This document shows positions 1 to 8,825 of a DNA stretch of 35,327 nt, piece by piece (position 1 is the stretch's first letter; every line of letters starts with the position of its first letter). The DNA is from an uncultured Neisseriaceae bacterium (GTDB lineage: Bacteria > Pseudomonadota > Gammaproteobacteria > Burkholderiales > Neisseriaceae): NCBI GenBank assembly GCA_946481965.1, contig CAMLPN010000021.1:1-35327 (forward strand), read 5' to 3'. A program made the translations under genes and the position numbers. Under the pieces are notes generated by a model, which had not been told where the DNA came from, searched no databases, and saw only the letters and a program-made list of their open reading frames with translations.

Positions 1-36
1 CTTGCAATACAATTAAAGAAAAATATAAATAAAAAT

Positions 37-333
37 TTACTTAATAACTTGTAAACGTGCGACAATATTATGTCCATTTTTTCCTTTTCCTCTATGTTTA
101 ATTAAATAATCATGTATTTGCGGATATTCATCATAATCAATAATTATTAAAAAACCATAATATCAAGGTTTATATGGAGACTACACGTTTCAATCATTAG
201 CAAGAGGATAATCAGAAGACGCCATTTTATAGTTCTTTAAATCAAACAGCGCATGTCCACATCCAGTATTTAATGTTACGGTATCTGATCAGTACTATTT
301 TACTAATTTAGTATCAATTATGTATTCTCCCAT
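37..333 (-). pseudogene. Decayed gene remnant, function unknown
   Basis: Reading the minus strand in one frame from an ATG at 333-331 to a TAA at 39-37 gives protein-like stretches interrupted by five in-frame stop codons. The best-preserved parts read SDTVTLNTGCGHALFDLKNY and, near the end, DYDEYPQIHDYLIKHRGKGK followed by a short tail. The frame begins inside the last codons of the neighbouring intact orphan, in a different frame, so the two may once have been translationally coupled. I recognise no family. The region is very AT-rich, where stops are frequent by chance, so this is a reading of amino-acid texture rather than proof. Confidence 0.4.
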
Positions 334-913
334 TTTCATCAATGTAAAAGTAGGTTATTTTAGTTTGTTCCGATAGTAATCTATCATTATTTTCAATATC
401 TAGACAGTTTTCTGATTCTATAATTTCAAAATTTCTATTTTTATACAAACGAAATCTTTTTTCAAATGAACATTCTCCTAGTGCTCCATCTACAACGATA
501 ATTTTATCTATAAAATTATAATTTCTATCAAAAATCTGCATTTCTATTGTAAATAAATTTAAATATGAATCTTGACTATCTCTATCTTCATATGCAAAGA
601 GCAAAACTTTTAAATTTTTATCCAAATGTATTTCTTTAAAGAACTTAGCTTCACCTGTATATATTTTTCTATGATTAATCATACCATTCAATGGCGTATT
701 TGATTGAAAAAGTGAATTCAATGAATGGTTTTCATCGTAAACAGCTTGATTATCATTGAAAAAATCTTTTAATGTATATTCAGGAGGTCCGATCTTTGAC
801 GAATATCCCTTAAATTCATAAAGAATTTTATTACTAAGTTTATCTTTAGCTTCAACTTGAAAAACCAATAAAATTACTACCAAAAAAATACAAATTTGTT
901 TAATCTTGCTCAT
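314..913 (-). CDS. Secreted orphan protein, function unknown
   Basis: This 199-residue protein is not one I recognise. Residues 1-22 form a signal peptide: a basic start (MSKIKQ), a hydrophobic core (IFLVVILLVF) and a likely cleavage after VEA. No lipobox cysteine follows, so the product is probably periplasmic or secreted. The mature part is rich in acidic and aromatic residues and looks like a small beta-rich domain ending YFYIDENGRIHN, a C-terminal texture common in small exported immunity-like proteins; that comparison is only an impression. I see no good Shine-Dalgarno sequence before the ATG. By eye, lines inside the gene have about 20% G+C, far below the housekeeping genes in this window, which suggests acquired DNA. 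Decayed remnants on the same strand lie on both sides. Confidence 0.6.
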   Translation of the reverse strand: MSKIKQICIFLVVILLVFQVEAKDKLSNKILYEFKGYSSKIGPPEYTLKDFFNDNQAVYDENHSLNSLFQSNTPLNGMINHRKIYTGEAKFFKEIHLDKNLKVLLFAYEDRDSQDSYLNLFTIEMQIFDRNYNFIDKIIVVDGALGECSFEKRFRLYKNRNFEIIESENCLDIENNDRLLSEQTKITYFYIDENGRIHN

Positions 914-979
914 AAAAAAAACATTTACTGTTGAAATTACTAATTTTTGAGATAAATAATGATGTTTTGCTGATTAATA

Positions 980-1350
980 CTAATGGTTAACAATTTTACC
1001 ATAATTAACTTTTATCGTAGGTAATGATTTTATTGGTACGATTCCACCTATAAAAGTAACAGCATTATATTTTAGTTTCAGTGAATCTTTTTTTTTCAAT
1101 TGTCCTTATTCAATGCTAAATCTCTCTATTTCACCACTATCATTAACGCTCAATAGAGTTAATTTTGTATGGTTATGGATTGATTGTTTTATTTTAGGGT
1201 TTGCTGCATCAACTTTTAAAAACCACTCATATTCTTTTACTTTTCTACTTAATTAACACAATGAGTCATAGTTATCCTTATTGAAATAGTATTATTAATT
1301 TCGCTTAATCTATTTATATCTATTTCCAGGTGTAATAGTATTTTGTATTT
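980..1350 (-). pseudogene. Frameshifted and interrupted gene remnant
   Basis: On the minus strand a frame beginning near 1350 reads KYKILLHLEIDINRLSEINN and stops at 1251-1249. A second frame takes over at 1252 and reads KVKEYEWFLKVDAANPKIKQ, then a tail ending in GEIERFSIE. It hits a TAA at 1108-1106 and continues in the same frame, with VTFIGGIVPIKSLPTIKVNY near the end, to a TAG at 982-980. A frameshift plus a nonsense codon within otherwise coherent protein-like sequence indicates a dead gene. No family is recognised. It lies just upstream of, and on the same strand as, the intact secreted orphan. Confidence 0.5.
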
Positions 1351-1824
1351 TTAGCGATATGATTGGCTACTTTGGCCAATAGTAAGGTAGAAATAATTGA
1401 GAGATATCCTTAATGTCTATAAGCACAATCATTCGACAAAAGTTGAAAATATCTTTGCAGCTAAAATCTTTGGTAAATATTAGTCTAAATAATACAGATA
1501 ACTATAGAAAAAATGCCCAAACAAGCCATTTAGTTTAAATTGGATATTTCTAATTACTTAGTTATCTATTAAGCGCTTTATTTACTAATATGAATTGTGA
1601 CTGAACCTTAATATTGTACCAAAAAAATAGTCTGCTTATTTTCTTTTTTATAACTCATTATTTTAAACTTAGATTAATTCTAAATAATTCAGTATTTGGT
1701 TTATTTGATATAAAATCATCGCAAAATCGAATCAGGATTGAATTATGCATGCTAGATTTTTGTTAAATAAATAATTTTTAGCTTCTGTTATAATTTACCT
1801 ATTGTTTTCGATACGCACATCATT
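1351..1824. other. AT-rich gene-free stretch
   Basis: No credible gene, RNA or strong hairpin is visible. One short plus-strand stretch at 1397-1483 reads protein-like (RDILNVYKHNHSTKVENIFA, then a stop) and may be another remnant, but it is too short to assign. The promoter of the downstream exporter gene must lie in its right part; I could not pick a convincing -35/-10 pair. Confidence 0.5.
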
Positions 1825-3237
1825 ATGGCAGCAAATCAATCTATTCAGCCCTCCCCTTTTCTGCCAATCTTACTGGCTATTGCCATTTTTATGCAGCAGC
1901 TGGATGCAACTATTTTAAATACAGCATTACCAGCCATGGCGATTGATCTCGGACAATCTCCGTTGAATATGCAGTCAGCAATTATTGCTTATGCCATCAC
2001 GCTGGCCATTATGATGCCATTATCGGGATTTTTGGCCGATAGATTAGGCTCTCGTAAGCTCTTTATGGGCTCAATGATTATCTTTGTCATTGGTTCGGTC
2101 CTATGTGCGGCCAGTACTAATTTGGGTTTATTAGTTGTCGCGCGTGTGATTCAGGGGTTGGGTGGCGCAATGCTCACGCCGGTTGCCCGGCTGACTATGA
2201 TGCAGGCTTATGATCGCTCTAAGCTGATTACCGTCATGAATTATGCTCTCATGCCTGCCCTTATTGGTCCTGTTTTAGGACCAGTTATTGGTGGATATCT
2301 AATTGTTTATACCAGCTGGCACTGGATATTTTTGTTAAATGTTCCTATTGGTTTGTTAGGGTTAATAACCACTTGGCGAATCATGCCTGATTTCAGTAAA
2401 ACAACCGAACATTTTGATGGTTTAGGCTTTTTTCTATTTGCTGCCTCCGCCTTTTGCATGACCTTAACTTTTGAAACCATTTCTCATTTCAATAATTTTC
2501 TGTTTGGTATGATGATGGCAGCCGCAGGCATTGGAGCCATGATAGCCTATCTAATACATGCTCGCCAAAATAGTCTTGCTTTATATCCGCCCCATTTAAT
2601 TTTGGTACGTACGTTTAGAGTGGGGCTAGCTGGTAATCTGGTTAGTCGCTTAGGTATGAGTTCCTTGCCATTACTCTTACCTTTATTGTTTCAGGTAGCA
2701 TTTCATTATGATGCTGTCACATCTGGTTGGCTACTAACGCCTCTTGCTTTAGCTTCTATTGCTGCAAAACCTTTATCCAAACCACTGATGAATCGTTTTG
2801 GCTATCGCAATATCTTAACTTATAACACTCGAATTATTGGCGTACTGATAATGTGTCTGACTATATTTAATGCCCAGTCTCCTCAATGGTTAATCTTGCT
2901 TTTTCTATCCATTCTGGGTGCCTGTAATTCTGTTCAATTTACCAGTATGAATACTATTATTATGGCGGATCTGCGTCCAAATCAGGTCAGCAGTGGAAAT
3001 AGTTTGATCGCGGTAAATCAGCAACTAGCATTGAGTTTTGGTATCGCTATCGGTGCATTATTATTGCAAACATTTAATCGTATGGATTATTTTGCTCATA
3101 ATGTTACAAATGCTTTCCGCATTACTTTTATCATTCTGGGTGTTTTCACCTTTTTATCCAGTTGGATATTCGCCCGTTTGCATCCTTATGATGGAGACAA
3201 TTTACTGATTAGAAGAAAAGTAATGACCTCACATTAG
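1825..3237 (+). CDS. mdtD: MdtD-like multidrug efflux MFS transporter (DHA2 family)
   Basis: This 470-residue inner-membrane protein resembles Escherichia coli MdtD (471 residues) throughout. It is a proton-driven drug:H+ antiporter of the 14-helix DHA2 branch of the major facilitator superfamily. Seen directly: QQLDATILNTALPAMA in helix 1, motif A between helices 2 and 3 (GFLADRLGSRK), the RVIQGLGGA motif near residues 107-115, the glycine/proline-rich antiporter motif C (GPVLGPVIGG), and the family signature SWHWIFLLNVPIG. The later SMNTIIMADL and SGNSL segments also match MdtD. It stands alone and converges on the xanthine permease with a shared terminator, so it is probably a single-gene unit. 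The substrate cannot be read from sequence, and MdtD itself has no firmly established one. Confidence 0.85.
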   Translation: MAANQSIQPSPFLPILLAIAIFMQQLDATILNTALPAMAIDLGQSPLNMQSAIIAYAITLAIMMPLSGFLADRLGSRKLFMGSMIIFVIGSVLCAASTNLGLLVVARVIQGLGGAMLTPVARLTMMQAYDRSKLITVMNYALMPALIGPVLGPVIGGYLIVYTSWHWIFLLNVPIGLLGLITTWRIMPDFSKTTEHFDGLGFFLFAASAFCMTLTFETISHFNNFLFGMMMAAAGIGAMIAYLIHARQNSLALYPPHLILVRTFRVGLAGNLVSRLGMSSLPLLLPLLFQVAFHYDAVTSGWLLTPLALASIAAKPLSKPLMNRFGYRNILTYNTRIIGVLIMCLTIFNAQSPQWLILLFLSILGACNSVQFTSMNTIIMADLRPNQVSSGNSLIAVNQQLALSFGIAIGALLLQTFNRMDYFAHNVTNAFRITFIILGVFTFLSSWIFARLHPYDGDNLLIRRKVMTSH

Positions 3238-3274
3238 TTTAATATTGCTGTTATTAACTTATGTTTAATATGAA

Positions 3275-3307
3275 TAAACAGCCTGCTAAAATATAGCAGG
3301 CTGTTTA
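3275..3307. terminator. Bidirectional intrinsic terminator
   Basis: A perfect 14-bp inverted repeat (taaacagcctgcta and its complement) around a 5-base loop sits between the convergent exporter and xanthine permease genes. A- and T-rich flanks give a short U tract on both transcripts, so it can serve both genes. Confidence 0.8.
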
Positions 3308-3325
3308 AATTAATCAGACAGCAAG

Positions 3326-4720
3326 TTAATGTGGCATATTATCACTGAGGTATACAGCAGGTTCAGAATGATCATATGGTAAGAGCAGATTCAGAATCAC
3401 TGCAACGATGCCACCCATACATATTGGATTTTGAAACAGTATCGGCATTTGTGCAAATACCTCTGGCTCAAAAGCTACCCCTAAGCCAAGACCAAGTGAA
3501 GTAGCACAGATAATGGCTTCACGACGACGGATGCCTGCTGTAATGATAATGCGTATTCCAGCGGTTACAATCAGGCCAAACATCACTACCATTGCTCCAC
3601 CCAGAACAGGACTGGGGATTGTGGTAAATATTCCACCAATCCAGGGAAAAAGACCCAGCAAAATCAAAATAACGGCAATATATTTGCCGACATGACGGGA
3701 AGCAACACCAGTCATTTGGATTACACCATTATTTTGCGCAAAAGTAGTTAATGGCAAAGAACCCAACATGGTAGCAATCACAGAAACCAGCCCATCAGCC
3801 ATTACCCCGCCACGCAGACGTTGGGTATAGCTTGATCCATCGACAGGTTGGTTAGATATCATAGCGGTTGCAGTCAAGTCCCCTACTGCCTCAAATACAC
3901 TGAGCAAATAGATAGTGCCGGCGACCATAAACGCATGCCAGTCAAAAGCAAAACCATATTTAAATGGTATCGGAACAGTAATCAATGGCAGATTATGCAG
4001 ATTAGAAAAGTCTACTATTCCCATAAATAAAGCGATGATATAGCCGGTTATTAAACCTACTGCAATACCGGCCATGCGCCACCATGGATTTTTAAAACAA
4101 TTGAATAGTAATACGATAAATAATACCAGCGTTGACAAGCCCAGATTAGACCATGAGCCGAAGGTATGATTAGCTTTAGCAGCCAAACCACCACCATAAT
4201 CTGTAATACCAACATGAATTAAACTCAACCCAATCATCAGTACAACAACACCGCTGACGGTTGGTGTAATCACTTTGCGTAAAAATGGCAGTAACCACGA
4301 AGCTCCAATTACCAAAAAGGCGCCCACAAATGAGACGCCTAATAAGGTAGAAATCATCGTATTTTCGTTCAAACCGCCCTGTTTCATTTCCAGTCCTAGA
4401 GCAATCATCACAGTGACAAACGAAAAGTTAACAGACTGAATAGATAATAGCCCAGAACCAATTACCCCAAATCGATGTACCTGAATATAGGTGCCAACAC
4501 CGGAAGCGACCATGGACATAGAAACCATATATGCTGTCATTTCAGCATTTAGTCCCAGTGCACCGCCAACAACCAATGCTGGAGCAACCATCGGTACAAA
4601 TAAAGCAAGCAGATGGGTTAATGCGCTTAATAAACTATTAAAAAAAGGAGGCCTATCCTCCAAAGCGTAGACCAGATCGGTGTGTTCAGCATCTGCGCGA
4701 ACAGCAGAATTAGTGGTCAT
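3326..4720 (-). CDS. xanP: Xanthine permease, NCS2 (nucleobase:cation symporter-2) family
   Basis: This 464-residue, 12-helix-type inner-membrane protein takes up xanthine with protons. It matches E. coli XanP along its length. It has the N-terminal DLVYALEDRPPF segment, the helix-1 histidine in LTHLLALFVP, the GLLSIQSVNF signature, VSGVVVLMIGLSLI, the helix-8 FEAVGDLTAT segment with its conserved glutamate, and the diagnostic QNNGVIQMTGVASR. Specificity for xanthine rather than uracil or urate is inferred from that signature. The gene is divergent from dapA, with about 220 bp between them. A possible -10 (TATATT) lies in its leader, but its -35 is poor. Salvage uptake fits with the purine genes elsewhere in the window. 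Confidence 0.88.
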   Translation of the reverse strand: MTTNSAVRADAEHTDLVYALEDRPPFFNSLLSALTHLLALFVPMVAPALVVGGALGLNAEMTAYMVSMSMVASGVGTYIQVHRFGVIGSGLLSIQSVNFSFVTVMIALGLEMKQGGLNENTMISTLLGVSFVGAFLVIGASWLLPFLRKVITPTVSGVVVLMIGLSLIHVGITDYGGGLAAKANHTFGSWSNLGLSTLVLFIVLLFNCFKNPWWRMAGIAVGLITGYIIALFMGIVDFSNLHNLPLITVPIPFKYGFAFDWHAFMVAGTIYLLSVFEAVGDLTATAMISNQPVDGSSYTQRLRGGVMADGLVSVIATMLGSLPLTTFAQNNGVIQMTGVASRHVGKYIAVILILLGLFPWIGGIFTTIPSPVLGGAMVVMFGLIVTAGIRIIITAGIRRREAIICATSLGLGLGVAFEPEVFAQMPILFQNPICMGGIVAVILNLLLPYDHSEPAVYLSDNMPH

Positions 4721-4941
4721 ATTATTTTCCTTATTGCTTTATACAGGTAATATTGAATATAAAGCGTCTTATTTTAAGCCAGAATCGGGATACATTTCCA
4801 GTATACTTAGCTTAAAAATCAATTTTTTAAAATTGGTAAACTTTTCTTAGCGAACGATTTATCGAAGCTGACATTTTTTCCATAACGACAAAAAATAAGC
4901 TACAATTGTGACATTTTCATCCTCCTTGAAAAGGGATAATT

Positions 4942-5817
4942 ATGTTGACAGGTAGCCTGGTTGCCATCGTAACGCCAATGCATCCTGATGGCAGTGTAGA
5001 TTATGAAAAATATAAACAGCTTATTGACTGGCACATTGAATCAGGTACTGATGCCATTGTCTCAGTCGGAACTACTGGTGAATCAGCAACATTAAGTGTT
5101 GATGAACATTTAAAAGTGGTTCAGACAGCTGTAGAACATACCGCCAAACGAGTAAAAGTTATTGCTGGCGCTGGCGCCAACAATACACGTGAAGCCATTC
5201 ATTTGTCACAAGAGGCAAAAAAAATTGGCGCCGACATGACACTTTCGGTGGTTCCGTACTACAACAAACCTAATCAAGAAGGTATTTATCGCCATTTTAA
5301 AACCATCGCAGAAGCAGTCGATATACCGATGATTTTGTATAATGTACCCGGTCGTACTGTAGCAGATATGCAACCGGATACTGCATTGCGTCTGGCTCAA
5401 ATTAACAATATCGTAGCCATTAAAGAAGCCACAGGTAATATTGGTCGTGCATGTTATTTATTTAAACATGCTCCAGAAAATTTTGCAGTTTATTCAGGTG
5501 ATGATGCAACCGCACTGGGTTTTCTACTGTGTGGAGGTCATGGTGTCATCAGTGTTACGGCTAATGTTGCTCCTAAAATGTTTGCTGATATGTGCCATGC
5601 CGCTTTGCAAGGCGATATTGCTACAGCACGAGCATTAAATGATAAATTGCAGCTGTTAAATACTGGCTTATTCTGTGAACCAAATCCGGTACCTGCAAAA
5701 TATGCTCTGGCTAAACTAGGCAAAATTGATGCCTATTGCCGTTTACCTTTAATCGAAATAAGCGCAGCAGGACAGGCTACTGTAGAAGCTGCGATGCAAG
5801 AAGCCGGTTTAATTTGA
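4942..5817 (+). CDS. dapA: 4-hydroxy-tetrahydrodipicolinate synthase
   Basis: DapA condenses pyruvate with aspartate semialdehyde, the first committed step to diaminopimelate and lysine, in the cytoplasm. The 291-residue protein is normal length for a TIM-barrel class I aldolase. Key residues are visible: the GTTGE motif at 43-47 (catalytic Thr44), Tyr133 in ILYNVPGRT, Arg138, and the Schiff-base Lys161 in VAIKEATGN. An AAGGGA ribosome site lies seven bases before the ATG. It is followed 42 bp later by bamC, the same dapA-nlpB order known from enterobacteria, so the two are probably co-transcribed and end at the terminator after bamC. Confidence 0.96.
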   Translation: MLTGSLVAIVTPMHPDGSVDYEKYKQLIDWHIESGTDAIVSVGTTGESATLSVDEHLKVVQTAVEHTAKRVKVIAGAGANNTREAIHLSQEAKKIGADMTLSVVPYYNKPNQEGIYRHFKTIAEAVDIPMILYNVPGRTVADMQPDTALRLAQINNIVAIKEATGNIGRACYLFKHAPENFAVYSGDDATALGFLLCGGHGVISVTANVAPKMFADMCHAALQGDIATARALNDKLQLLNTGLFCEPNPVPAKYALAKLGKIDAYCRLPLIEISAAGQATVEAAMQEAGLI

Positions 5818-5859
5818 TTACAGTCTAGTTTGTTGTAGTAAATACACAGGAAATGGTCA

Positions 5860-7002
5860 ATGAATTTAAGCAAGACTTTTGTTGTAACCTTACTGGCTGC
5901 CAGCCTTGCTGCGTGCGCCAGTAAGAAAGAAAATCTGCCGAAACTGGATTATCAGTCGGAAAATAAAAAAATCGTTCAGCTGGATGTCCCACCTGACCTG
6001 ACCGATCCTAATCAGGGCAATAAATTTGATGTACCGGGTGGTACTCTGATTACCGGCACCGTGCGGGCCAGTCAATTGAATAATCCCGGCAAACAGACGG
6101 TGCAAAATAATAATGTTCTGACACCGGTAGCAAATATACATTTCCAGCGTGATGGTGGGATTCGTTGGCTGACTGTGGACAATAAGCAACCTGCAGAATT
6201 ATGGCCATTGCTAAAAGCATTCTGGCAAGAACAGGGCTTTAATATTGATCATGAAGAGCCATCCATAGGTTTGATGCAAACTGGCTGGGCAGAAAATAGA
6301 GCCAAACTGCCTTCTGACTTTATTCGCGGACTGTTTGAAAAAATAGGTATCGGCGGGGTGTATTCCAGTGGTGAACGCGATATGTTTACAATTCGTATGG
6401 AGCGCAATGCCAAAGGTGGTACCGATATTTTCTTTAGCCAGAAAGGTATGAAAGAAGTTTATACCAGTAAGGAGGGTGACAGTACTGCATGGCAGCCTCG
6501 TCCTAATGAACCTGAACTAGAAGCCGCCTTTTTGGCTCGGTTCATGCAATATCTGGGTGCCGATGCTCAACAGGTAGAACAACAGGTTATTGCACAACAG
6601 CAAAAGCCTGATGAAAATGCAATGGCCAAACTTGATGGCAACAGCATTATTCTGATTGGGACTCAGGATCGTAACTGGCGCCGTGTTAGACTGGCACTGG
6701 ATCGAGTTGGATTAAATGTGATTGGTGAAGATGCTGGCAACCATTTGTATTTGGTTGAAGTTGCTGCAGCAGAAGCAGCTTCGGTAACTAACCAAAAACC
6801 GGGTATGTTCAGCAGATTGTTTGGTCGCAGCAAAAAGAAACAACAGGTTGAAACACATGTTCAACAACCTCGATTGGCCGTACAAGTCCTCCCCTTACAA
6901 GGTGGCGGAACTCGTGTAAGCCTGTATGATGAAACAGGTGCACCTTATCAGGGTAAAGATGCTAAAACTTGGCTCAAACAACTCACTCAGCAATTGCGCT
7001 AA
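5860..7002 (+). CDS. bamC: Outer membrane assembly lipoprotein BamC
   Basis: BamC (NlpB) is a lipoprotein of the beta-barrel assembly machine that inserts outer-membrane proteins. The 380-residue precursor has a lipoprotein signal peptide with lipobox LAAC, making Cys19 the lipidated residue. A long unstructured N-terminal stretch (about 20-95, containing DVPPDLTDP) resembles the BamC segment that wraps around BamD. Two helix-grip domains follow, about 105-235 and 255-380, separated by a glutamine-rich linker. A basic insert near residue 320 (FGRSKKKQQ) interrupts the second domain. The protein sits directly behind dapA as expected. The family is confident; the domain borders are approximate. 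Confidence 0.9.
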   Translation: MNLSKTFVVTLLAASLAACASKKENLPKLDYQSENKKIVQLDVPPDLTDPNQGNKFDVPGGTLITGTVRASQLNNPGKQTVQNNNVLTPVANIHFQRDGGIRWLTVDNKQPAELWPLLKAFWQEQGFNIDHEEPSIGLMQTGWAENRAKLPSDFIRGLFEKIGIGGVYSSGERDMFTIRMERNAKGGTDIFFSQKGMKEVYTSKEGDSTAWQPRPNEPELEAAFLARFMQYLGADAQQVEQQVIAQQQKPDENAMAKLDGNSIILIGTQDRNWRRVRLALDRVGLNVIGEDAGNHLYLVEVAAAEAASVTNQKPGMFSRLFGRSKKKQQVETHVQQPRLAVQVLPLQGGGTRVSLYDETGAPYQGKDAKTWLKQLTQQLR

Positions 7003-7005
7003 TAT

Positions 7006-7033
7006 AAAAAAACCTGCACATGCAGGTTTTTTT
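7006..7033 (+). terminator. Intrinsic terminator of dapA-bamC
   Basis: A stem built from an A run plus cctgca pairs with tgcagg plus a seven-T run immediately after the bamC stop codon. It is compact and followed by a good U tract. Confidence 0.85.
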
Positions 7034-7734
7034 ATTAACGAATTATCGTCAATGATTATTAGTCACTGAATATAAATTTAATTAATTAAGCTTGATCTTA
7101 TTTTTTCTTTCAAGTAAGAATTAAATCAAAGAACTTATTGTGAATTATATTAATATAGCTTGCTTAATATGAAAATATAATTTTGTCAGCAAATACTAAT
7201 TACTGATTTCAATACTTATCGCTATTCAGCAATAGCAAAACAATATTACTGATCAAGTTATGTATGTAAATAGGTCTATATACAGTTCATTAATCACTAC
7301 AAAATTTAAATTGGTAATAACAGAAAATATTTTCTTAACAATTTCTCTATTTATACCTCGATCTTTATGGCAAAGCATTTTTCTGACAAAAACATTTTTA
7401 CTGAAATAACGTCTTTAAATTGATAACTTTCAACCGCAACAGTAATGAGCTGATTTACCTACCAGTAATCTGATGATGTATTGTAATTTTTTTGCTACCA
7501 ATGAATTTTTGAGTGGTAAAAAATGCAGAAAAGTTATAGGCATATCTTATTTTTTCTATCTATTTTAATAATTTAACTACTAATTTGTTGTTACAAACTA
7601 TAAGAAAAATTTGAATTTATTGTTATATAAACTCTGCATCATTTATACTGCAAATTATAAATACTGAGCAAAGCATTTAATTTCAGGCTTGTTTCTTTAC
7701 CCAAAAATCAAGCTGAACACCAAAATATTTACTT
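7034..7734. other. Long AT-rich region without a recognisable gene
   Basis: About 700 bases with no convincing gene, tRNA or strong hairpin. The only coding-like patch is on the minus strand at 7351-7458. It gives 35 codons without a stop (including LITVAVESYQFKDVISVKMF), preceded in frame by a TAG and lacking a start. It may be a gene remnant but cannot be assigned. The right end must hold whatever drives the small membrane protein gene. Confidence 0.5.
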
Positions 7735-7977
7735 ATGACCCGATTAAGACTATTATTGCTAACCCTTATCTCCTGCACTGTCATGTTTATTGGCTGGCTT
7801 ATTTTGGCCTGTCTTTACTGGATAGAAAACAAACGCGCTATTGCTTGTATTGGTTTCATCATCGCGTTTTTCAGTGTTCTTGGGCAAATCTCCACTTTAG
7901 CAATCATTTTGCGGGAAAGACAAATAGGGCGATCTGTAATGCCTGTTGATGTTCATTGCGATTCGGATCAAGTATAA
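7735..7977 (+). CDS. Small membrane protein, function unknown
   Basis: This 80-residue protein is predicted to have two membrane helices. Residues about 5-29 (LLLLTLISCTVMFIGWLILA and on) and 34-58 (IACIGFIIAFFSVLGQIST) are separated by a short charged loop, with a basic/acidic C-terminal tail. I do not recognise it. In favour of its being real: the helix-loop-helix pattern is coherent and the positive charges after each helix are plausible. Against: the ribosome site before the ATG is weak, and an overlapping frame starting at 7689 is also open, though that frame lacks protein-like character. It stands alone between bamC and rdgB with gaps on both sides. Confidence 0.5.
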   Translation: MTRLRLLLLTLISCTVMFIGWLILACLYWIENKRAIACIGFIIAFFSVLGQISTLAIILRERQIGRSVMPVDVHCDSDQV

Positions 7978-8149
7978 TTTCGACATTCATTACTAATATG
8001 CTACCCTTTTTACTACATCTGAGAGCACTTTCACGGCTAATTTCGATATGATGTAGATTCCTTTTTATCAACTAGGCAGCGCTGCCAAATAACTTTAGCA
8101 ACCTGATTTTAATTTCTGATTTAAAAATATTGTCACCGATTGTATTGTT

Positions 8150-8764
8150 ATGGATAAAATTGTACTTGCCAGTAATAATCAAGGCAAATTAACCGAGTTT
8201 CAACGTCTTTTTTCTAAGCTAAATATAGAAGTCATACCTCAATCTGCATTTAACATCCCTGAATGCCCCGAACCTTACATAACCTTTGTAGAAAATGCTT
8301 TGACTAAAGCGCGTCATGCCAGCCAATATAGTGGTCTGCCGGCACTAGCTGACGATTCCGGTATCTGTTCAGTGGCATTGCAAGGGGCTCCCGGAGTATT
8401 GTCTGCCCGATATGCCGGGGACAATCCTAAATCTAATAGCGCTAATAACGCTAAGCTTAATGAAGATTTAAGCCATTTTGCTGATAAAAATGTTTATTAT
8501 GTTTGTGCACTGGTACTGGTTCGTCATCTTAATGATCCACAACCGATCATTGCTGAAGCCAATTGGTATGGTCAATGGCAAAGTCATGCTGCTGGTAGCA
8601 ACGGCTTTGGTTATGATCCCCATTTTTATCTTCCTGAACATGAGAAGACCGCAGCACAAATGTCTCAGGATGAAAAAAACCGGTATAGCCACCGTGCGCA
8701 GGCGTTAAAAATCCTGCTAGCTAAATTACAGCAGTCCAATAACCTGTCGACAAGCAAATTTTGA
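8150..8764 (+). CDS. rdgB: Non-canonical purine NTP pyrophosphatase RdgB (Ham1 family)
   Basis: RdgB hydrolyses dITP, XTP and related deaminated purine nucleotides to monophosphates, keeping them out of DNA and RNA. The 204-residue length is typical. Visible family motifs are ASNNQGKLTEFQ at the N-terminus (phosphate binding), FVENALTKARHAS, the metal/catalytic ADDSGICS followed by GVLSARYAG, and the base-recognition segment GSNGFGYDPHFYLPE with the closing SHRAQAL. In related bacteria rdgB is commonly followed by hemW; here an AT-rich orphan intervenes, starting 61 bp downstream. Confidence 0.95.
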   Translation: MDKIVLASNNQGKLTEFQRLFSKLNIEVIPQSAFNIPECPEPYITFVENALTKARHASQYSGLPALADDSGICSVALQGAPGVLSARYAGDNPKSNSANNAKLNEDLSHFADKNVYYVCALVLVRHLNDPQPIIAEANWYGQWQSHAAGSNGFGYDPHFYLPEHEKTAAQMSQDEKNRYSHRAQALKILLAKLQQSNNLSTSKF

Positions 8765-8825
8765 CAAAATTAATCAAGCAAAAATTTTTATTTCTATTGC
8801 TTTCAAATAAGGGGAAGAGGACGCA

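Noticed and set aside
1397-1483. Plus-strand fragment reading RDILNVYKHNHSTKVENIFA
   Set aside because: Considered as a transposase or integrase end, but it is too short and no catalytic or terminal-repeat feature was found.
3513-4030. Plus-strand frames inside the xanthine permease gene
   Set aside because: They are antisense shadows of a well-conserved membrane protein, with no start signals or family resemblance.
7351-7458. Minus-strand 35-codon protein-like stretch in the gap after bamC
   Set aside because: It lacks a start and is preceded by an in-frame stop; could be a remnant but no homologue can be named.
8075-8086. Perfect 12-bp palindrome ggcagcgctgcc before rdgB
   Set aside because: Too short for a terminator and without a T run; possibly a dimeric protein site, but nothing supports one.
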